From: Bacillus mobilis | GTDB lineage: Bacteria; Bacillota; Bacilli; Bacillales; Bacillaceae_G | Length of the DNA: 37,326 nucleotides | Assembly: GCF_001884045.1 (NCBI RefSeq) | Contig: NZ_MACF01000150.1 | Coordinates: 1-37,326, forward strand | Direction of reading: 5' to 3' | Shown: positions 32,608-37,326 of the stretch, piece by piece | Position numbering within the stretch: the first letter of the stretch is position 1 | How the letters are laid out: every line of letters begins with the position of its first letter | Translations under genes and position numbers: made by a program | Notes under the pieces: model-generated | The model's database searches: none | What the model was told of the DNA's origin: nothing | The model's input: only the letters and a program-made list of their open reading frames with translations

Positions 32608-33591
32608 TTATATCGAGCTGGAAGTCTTTTTCCCCTCGTATTGCGAGATACAATGCGCCTCTATCCACTTCACAATTATTTCTTCCAGCATCGGATGAAT
32701 TGGCTTTTCCGTCCCTTCTTTATAGTTCTTTTGGAGCTCTAATACTTTAAATTCTCCTTCAAAACCTTTTAAACTATGATCCATATTTTTTACTACATGT
32801 ACTTCTGAATCACCTTTCACATAATGACCAATTCGCTTCGCTTTTTCAGGATCAGCCTGAATGTCTTTATCACCAGCGATTGCTAGTACTGGACATGTTA
32901 CTTGTTGTAAATCTTTATAAATATCATGCTGGAAATGCTCCCTAAACCATTTTGCGTTCATCGGTTTAAAACCAACTTTAATCGTATCTTTTTCTGTGTT
33001 CATCATTTTCTCTTTTATTTTTTCCATCTGCTTCTCTCCACGTTTCTCCACATTGAGAAGGCGCATTAGTTTTCCCTTTATTCCTTTTTGTTCTTTTAAT
33101 TCTTTATAAGCGATCTCTCTTTGTCTTTTCGTAGCCTCTTCTAACGATTCCGCAGCTCCTGTAAGAAGCATGAGTCCATTAACTGGCGTTCTTGCGTTTA
33201 CTACAGTTGCTAACATACACCCTTCACTATGACCAGCTAAAATGATATTTTCCGGATCAACAAATGGTTGTTCTTTTACATACGTAATCGTAGCCTCTAT
33301 ATCACTAACTAAATCCCACATTCCAGTCTTCAGAAATTCCCCTTCACTCTTTCCTACCCCGCGCTTATCAAAGCGGAGCGTTACTACTCCAAGTCTCGCT
33401 ATTACATGTGCTAAATCTTTGTAAATATTCGACGCAAGCTTTAACGGTACGATCATTCCATCACGATCAATCTCTCCAGATCCAGCGATAATGACAACAG
33501 CAGCATACTTCCCATCAGCTTTCGGTTTCGTAATCGTACCGCGCAAAGTAAATTCACTATTTATCACTACCTCATATTCATCAAAGGCCAT
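32608..33591 (-). CDS. Alpha/beta hydrolase (dienelactone hydrolase/esterase-like)
   Basis: A 327-residue cytosolic hydrolase. The oxyanion region is VVIIAGSGEIDRDG, the nucleophile elbow is AGHSEGCM (Ser122), the acid is Asp in AGDKDIQAD and the base is His in NMDHSLKGF. A helical cap rich in Lys and Glu (about residues 150-220) lies between. This arrangement resembles the S9/BAAT-like hydrolases of Bacillus annotated as dipeptidyl aminopeptidase-like. GGGAGG precedes the ATG. It starts 15 bases after the XRE-TPR regulator gene, so the pair forms an operon. Confidence 0.87.
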   Translation of the reverse strand: MAFDEYEVVINSEFTLRGTITKPKADGKYAAVVIIAGSGEIDRDGMIVPLKLASNIYKDLAHVIARLGVVTLRFDKRGVGKSEGEFLKTGMWDLVSDIEATITYVKEQPFVDPENIILAGHSEGCMLATVVNARTPVNGLMLLTGAAESLEEATKRQREIAYKELKEQKGIKGKLMRLLNVEKRGEKQMEKIKEKMMNTEKDTIKVGFKPMNAKWFREHFQHDIYKDLQQVTCPVLAIAGDKDIQADPEKAKRIGHYVKGDSEVHVVKNMDHSLKGFEGEFKVLELQKNYKEGTEKPIHPMLEEIIVKWIEAHCISQYEGKKTSSSI

Positions 33592-33606
33592 AATTTTGTC
33601 CTCCCT

Positions 33607-34731
33607 CTATTCTTTTATATCCAATTTAAATTTCAAACTCGCTATTATATTTTTGTACTCTCTTACATCTTTCATCGGAGCAAAAACTGGATTCTCTGCA
33701 ATACTTTTTAACATGCTCCGCTTTATAATCTCTTCATTTCTAACCGTTTTAGCACCGAGTGGAAATTCTGCAAACCATCCATCAATCGCATCAAAATAGG
33801 AATCGCCGTGTAAATGCAGACTATTTACTGTGAAACTAGCTGCACAAACTGTTGCGTATTTCTGCAACAGTTCTAACGCTCTTTCAAAATTCCCTTGCAT
33901 ACAATATACTTGTGCAGCAGCATAGTAAACTTTTAAAGTCATATTAGGATGTAGTTTTTCTATTTCATATATATCTATTAACATGAAAGCTCTATTTAAA
34001 GCGATCTCTACCTTTTCTTTGTTTGAGGCATTAACTATTACAAAATTCGGGATTGTCGAAACAAAGTGCATCAAATGTTGGTACATACTAATTTGCATCA
34101 TTTCATTCGCCTTCTCAGTATTTCCAAGCATTTGATACGCTTGTGCGATTAGATCTTCCTCTGGAACGTTAGGACGTATCGTTTCGCCAAGTAATTGAAG
34201 CACCTCATTTGGCTTATTGAGTATAAGATAGCAAGTTGCTTGAAACGATACCGCCTCTTTCACAAGAGAAACATCATCACTCTCTTCCTGCACCCTGCTA
34301 AAGAGAGACATTGCCTCTTCTAAAATTTCAATTCTTTTATCCGTATCCTCTGTTAACATATGGTGGTTTATAAAAAGTAGTCCCATTTGAAGTAATAACG
34401 GAAAACAAGAATAATATTTTTTAATCATTTCTCTGCACTCTATCATTACTTTATCAAACGGTTCTTCACTAAAAGCTTCCGCTAGTCGATGATATAAATT
34501 TTTAATATCTTCCTGTTTCATTTGCGGTGTATAACAGATTAGTTCATCTATACTTATGTTAAAGTACGATGCTAACAATGGTAAAAATGTAATATCCGGA
34601 TAACTCTGCCCTGTCTCCCACTTAGAAACAGACGCCTTCGTAATACCGATATACGCCGCTAACTCTTCCTGTGTAATTCCCTTTTGTTTTCTCTTATCCG
34701 CAATAATTTTATGAATGTTTATCTCCTTCAC
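33607..34731 (-). CDS. XRE family regulator with TPR-like C-terminal domain
   Basis: 374 residues. The N-terminal XRE helix-turn-helix (about 8-62) is KRKQKGITQEELAAYIGITKASVSKWE followed by YPDITFLPLLASYFNISIDELI. The remainder is a long helical array of TPR-like repeats (for example YAAAQVYCMQGNFERALELLQKYA). This plan resembles peptide- or partner-sensing regulators such as the Rgg/RNPP group, though the family is broader. Translation starts at GTG 34731 behind GAGGTGAT. It is first in an operon with the hydrolase gene. Ligand unknown. Confidence 0.87.
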   Translation of the reverse strand: MKEINIHKIIADKRKQKGITQEELAAYIGITKASVSKWETGQSYPDITFLPLLASYFNISIDELICYTPQMKQEDIKNLYHRLAEAFSEEPFDKVMIECREMIKKYYSCFPLLLQMGLLFINHHMLTEDTDKRIEILEEAMSLFSRVQEESDDVSLVKEAVSFQATCYLILNKPNEVLQLLGETIRPNVPEEDLIAQAYQMLGNTEKANEMMQISMYQHLMHFVSTIPNFVIVNASNKEKVEIALNRAFMLIDIYEIEKLHPNMTLKVYYAAAQVYCMQGNFERALELLQKYATVCAASFTVNSLHLHGDSYFDAIDGWFAEFPLGAKTVRNEEIIKRSMLKSIAENPVFAPMKDVREYKNIIASLKFKLDIKE

Positions 34732-34838
34732 ATCATCACCTCATACTTTTATTATATGCTTTTATTTCACACAAAATATGGATTTAAAGTCGACTTTCGT
34801 TAACAAAATCAACTGTTAGGAAACATCTCTTTAAAATT

Positions 34839-34873
34839 AAAGGCAGGAACATATTTGATATGTTCCTGCCTTT
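34839..34873. terminator. Strong terminator hairpin, 16-bp stem
   Basis: AAAGGCAGGAACATAT and its complement pair perfectly around TTG and run into TTTTTATT on the plus strand. It lies between the intron's 3' flank and the XRE gene promoter region and can act on either strand. Confidence 0.85.
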
Positions 34874-35001
34874 TTATTGTGGGGTACCGGTACGTGGTCA
34901 TCTAGCTAAGATTTTGAAGTGCTTTAAAATCAAACATTTCATCTCACCACAGATTTTTTAGTCGGGTAAGCGGGGGGCATCGCTGCCCCCAACTCCCCTC
35001 A

Positions 35002-35035
35002 GAACCGTACGTGACAGTTTCCCATCATACGGCTC
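35002..35035 (-). ncRNA. Group II intron domain V
   Basis: A 34-base hairpin starting GAGCCGTATG and ending ACGTACGGTTC on the minus strand, the most conserved catalytic element of group II introns. It lies 31 bases after the stop codon of the encoded protein. Confidence 0.93.
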
Positions 35036-35065
35036 AAGCCTTCTTTTTATCCGATTTCAGTCCCT

Positions 35066-36712
35066 TTAGTATAGGCAAGGTAAGTGAACTAATTTTAAGT
35101 TTAAATTAGACAATATGAGGTGTTGCGGAACAGGCATGTCTTTTACGACTACCTTTTCCCCGTTTTGTAGTGGAGTTTTGCAGATAGCGCAGCGGTAACC
35201 TTGTTTTCTAGCCAGCTTCATTCTATCCATCGTGTTTTCCGTATCAAATACCTTACGGTCTCTTTTTTCCCAGTATTCTTTCAATGTTGGGTCATCAGGA
35301 CTATTTTTGAATTTCACCATGTTGTGTCTCTCAATCTTAATCCATGACATATGTAAGAGTTGGATATTTGTTTTCGGGCAGGTTGGTGTCCAAGCATTTC
35401 CACCATGATGTGGATGCCTGTAATATCTTGCATATATCCATTTCCACGACTTCTTTGGATGGAGCTGTCGAAGATGTTTGCCGATTCTCCAATAGATATA
35501 GCTATCCATTGTACCAAAGATTTTCTTAGAAACGACATGTTTCCAGTATTGCCCGTATCCTCTGATAATAGGATTAAGCACTCGGATGATTTCTCCGATG
35601 GGTTGACCCCTCATGACACGTAAAGTATCTCCAATTTTCTTCTTCGCTTTCTGTCTACTGCCCTTACTTGGTTTGATGAACAGTTTATTCCCCTGTTCAG
35701 TTTGGTACTGCCGAATCAAGAATCCTAGGAACTCAAATCCTTCCTCAATATGTGTAACCTTCGTCTTTTCAGGGCTTAATTCCAATCCCCTGTCCTTTAA
35801 GTAGGGACGAAGTCTCATATATACAGAGAGTGCTTGTTCTTTTGTCTCCGTTAAGACCACAAAATCATCTGCGTAACGGATAAGGGTAAATTTGCAAGCA
35901 GGATTCATAATATAACTATCATTAGCTTTATAGTTTTTCTTGTAAGTAATTCCCAAGGTTTCTTCCATTCCATGAAGGGCAATGTTAGCGAGAAGTGGCG
36001 AGATAATTCCTCCTTGCGGAGTACCTTCTTGCGTTTCCGCGAAAAAGCTTTGCTCCATGTATCCCATCTTGAGCCATCGCTTCAATAGTTTTCTTCCTGG
36101 GAAGTAAGAAGTTTGTTTGAGTATCCACTCATGGTTGAGATGATCAAAACAGCCCTGAAAATCTCCTTCAAATATCCATTTCTTCTTTGTGCCCCCGTTG
36201 ATTCTATTGAAAATGCTTCGTATGGCATCATGGGTACTTCGCTTAGGACGAAACCCGTAAGAAATAGCTTCAAATCTGGCTTCCCACTGTGGTTCAAGGG
36301 CATTTCGCACTATATTTTGATATACCCTATCCTTTATAGTTGGGATGCCCAACGGTCGCAATTTTCCGTTTTTCTTCACAATGTATATACGTTTTGCTGG
36401 TTTTGGTCGGTGTTGTAGCGTATTTAACTTTTTGAGTTGCTCATAGAGAAGATTTCTTTCTCTGCGACTCAAGGCTGTATGTTCATCAACACCTGCTGTT
36501 CGCTTTCCTTTATTCTGCTGTGTTACTCGTCTAATTGATAACAGTAAGTTTGCTTCGCTTCTCATGAGTAAGCGTTGAAGTTTTCTTACCTTTCTTTGTT
36601 GCTGTAACTGTTCGGCACGGTAAATTCTTTGTCGTAACTTCGTCACATACATCTGAACTGCTTTCCAGTTTGTATACGAGACGTGCGCCGACGCTCGTTC
36701 TGAGGTGTTCAT
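35066..36712 (-). CDS. Group II intron reverse transcriptase/maturase
   Basis: 548 residues. The reverse transcriptase domain (about 60-330) has KRIYIVKKNGKLRPLGIPT, YGFRPKRSTHDA, QGTPQGG-like EGTPQGGIISPLLANI and the catalytic RYADD (Tyr280-Asp283). The maturase (X) domain contains LNPIIRGYGQYWKHVVSKK and WKWIYARYYR. The C-terminus has a zinc-type CAIC pair followed by NLNLKLVHLPC, recalling an HNH endonuclease, but the His-His centre (replaced by VVVKDMPV) and the final residues are missing. It should splice the intron and reverse-transcribe it at target sites; its endonuclease step is doubtful. Confidence 0.93.
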   Translation of the reverse strand: MNTSERASAHVSYTNWKAVQMYVTKLRQRIYRAEQLQQQRKVRKLQRLLMRSEANLLLSIRRVTQQNKGKRTAGVDEHTALSRRERNLLYEQLKKLNTLQHRPKPAKRIYIVKKNGKLRPLGIPTIKDRVYQNIVRNALEPQWEARFEAISYGFRPKRSTHDAIRSIFNRINGGTKKKWIFEGDFQGCFDHLNHEWILKQTSYFPGRKLLKRWLKMGYMEQSFFAETQEGTPQGGIISPLLANIALHGMEETLGITYKKNYKANDSYIMNPACKFTLIRYADDFVVLTETKEQALSVYMRLRPYLKDRGLELSPEKTKVTHIEEGFEFLGFLIRQYQTEQGNKLFIKPSKGSRQKAKKKIGDTLRVMRGQPIGEIIRVLNPIIRGYGQYWKHVVSKKIFGTMDSYIYWRIGKHLRQLHPKKSWKWIYARYYRHPHHGGNAWTPTCPKTNIQLLHMSWIKIERHNMVKFKNSPDDPTLKEYWEKRDRKVFDTENTMDRMKLARKQGYRCAICKTPLQNGEKVVVKDMPVPQHLILSNLNLKLVHLPCLY

Positions 36713-37319
36713 AACTGCACGCTCCTATTCGTCAGAAGATAACTTACAAATGTATTTCCATGTTGAAGACCTATAAGAAGTGGGCTCCCTTTCAGGCTTG
36801 TCATGGGTTTGTCCGTAAGGACGACAATATCCGCTCAGTTATACATATTTCTATGCTTTCCTGTTTCCTTTCGGCTAGCGGCTTTTGCTTTCTCTTATAT
36901 CCTTTACCCTCTGCCACATCGTTTGACTTTACAGTCATCCTACTGCTTGCGCAGATGACATAGGGCTTACCAAGTTTCACATTCCACAGATACGACAGGG
37001 TTAGGTGGACTCTTTACTCCGGATAAGTTGCGGGATGCAACGCGGCAGTATTATGAGAATGCCTTTCCTCTTATCAAGACCTGGGTAGAGCTGTACATTA
37101 TCCCAAGCTAACGATTACGAAGCTTACGAGCCTTCACTCTCGTTCACCGTACCTGTCTTCTCCTAGCGGTATTCCGAGTCATGTACAGACTCTCTGTTTC
37201 CACATTTCCTCATGCAACCCACGAGCCCGTTACCAAGTCCGCAGTTTCGGATGGAGATAGACTTTGCATCTAATCTAGTAGCAGAAGCTACCCTGTGGGA
37301 ATGCGACTTCTTGTCGCAC
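36713..37319 (-). ncRNA. Group II intron 5' ribozyme domains (I-III and start of IV)
   Basis: This 607-base stretch holds no gene. It starts with GTGCGACAAGAAGTCGCA, the 5' end of the intron, where the GCGAC/GTCGC pair forms the first helix. The remainder is GC-richer and repeat-containing compared with the flanking genome, as expected of folded intron RNA. Confidence 0.8.
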
Positions 37320-37326
37320 CATAATT

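Larger units (their letters stand above)
34961..37319 (-). mobile_element. Group II intron (about 2.36 kb), complete
   Basis: The minus strand begins GTGCGAC at 37319, matching the GUGYG 5' consensus, and shows the folded domain I region to about 36713. The intron-encoded protein follows. Domain V is at 35035-35002 (GAGCCGTATGATGGG...ACGTACGGTTC, 34 bases with the AGC catalytic triad). Domain VI follows, a GGGGGC/GCCCCC hairpin with a candidate branch-point A seven bases from the 3' end. The intron ends at CCGAC near 34961 (uncertain by a base or two). The 5' exon visible is only seven bases. Confidence 0.9.

Noticed and set aside
36760-36963. 67-codon plus-strand frame in the intron
   Set aside because: It lies in the ribozyme part of the group II intron, antisense to it, without a ribosome site.

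Overview
The window is AT-rich, low-GC Firmicute DNA and most likely Bacillus cereus group chromosome. The strongest evidence is a complete cholesterol-dependent cytolysin of the cereolysin O/anthrolysin O type, preceded by an exact match to the PlcR box (TATG-N-A-N4-T-N-CATA). Strong AGGAGG-type ribosome sites, sigma-A promoters, SLH and LPXTG surface proteins, SAM and purine riboswitches and a yvaF-yvaE-yvaD-like cluster fit this. Two sites appear to use CTG as start codon.

Layout. 1-2.3 kb: a TetR repressor divergent from an MFS exporter, with a 44-bp palindrome over the exporter's transcription start. 2.3-9.9 kb: mostly single genes (lipoprotein, AlkD-like HEAT-repeat protein, SLH surface protein, VOC/glyoxalase protein, DUF4279 protein, NETI protein overlapping an MFS gene, alpha/beta hydrolase). 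10-13 kb: a MarR-MFS operon and a membrane-anchored class C beta-lactamase-like protein. 13.2-14.6 kb: a TetR-SMR-DUF5360 operon matching yvaF-yvaE-yvaD. 14.8-16.6 kb: the PlcR-controlled cytolysin unit. Its leader encodes an unlisted 26-residue, strongly amphipathic peptide with an excellent ribosome site. 16.8-20 kb: a short-chain fatty acid carrier, a quinone reductase operon, a SWIM protein, and a small protein behind a SAM riboswitch.

20.5-27.4 kb: a YwiC-like membrane protein, then a five-gene unit. It encodes an LPXTG-anchored protein that combines a DUF4430 (transcobalamin C-terminal-like) domain with a prenyltransferase-like alpha/alpha barrel, a DUF4430 lipoprotein, EcfT, a fused double EcfA ATPase and an S component. 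I read this as a surface capture relay feeding an ECF importer, with a corrinoid as the likely substrate.

27.7-34.7 kb: an RraA-like protein, a YfcC-family carrier, a secreted endonuclease I, and a lipoprotein MTA/SAH-type nucleosidase behind a guanine-class purine riboswitch. These are followed by an XRE-TPR regulator/hydrolase operon. 34.96-37.32 kb: a group II intron on the minus strand, with both ends visible and an encoded reverse transcriptase/maturase whose C-terminal HNH domain looks degenerate.

The items most worth a second look are the PlcR-leader peptide, the SAM riboswitch in front of an unknown protein, the transcobalamin-like surface relay and the two CTG starts.
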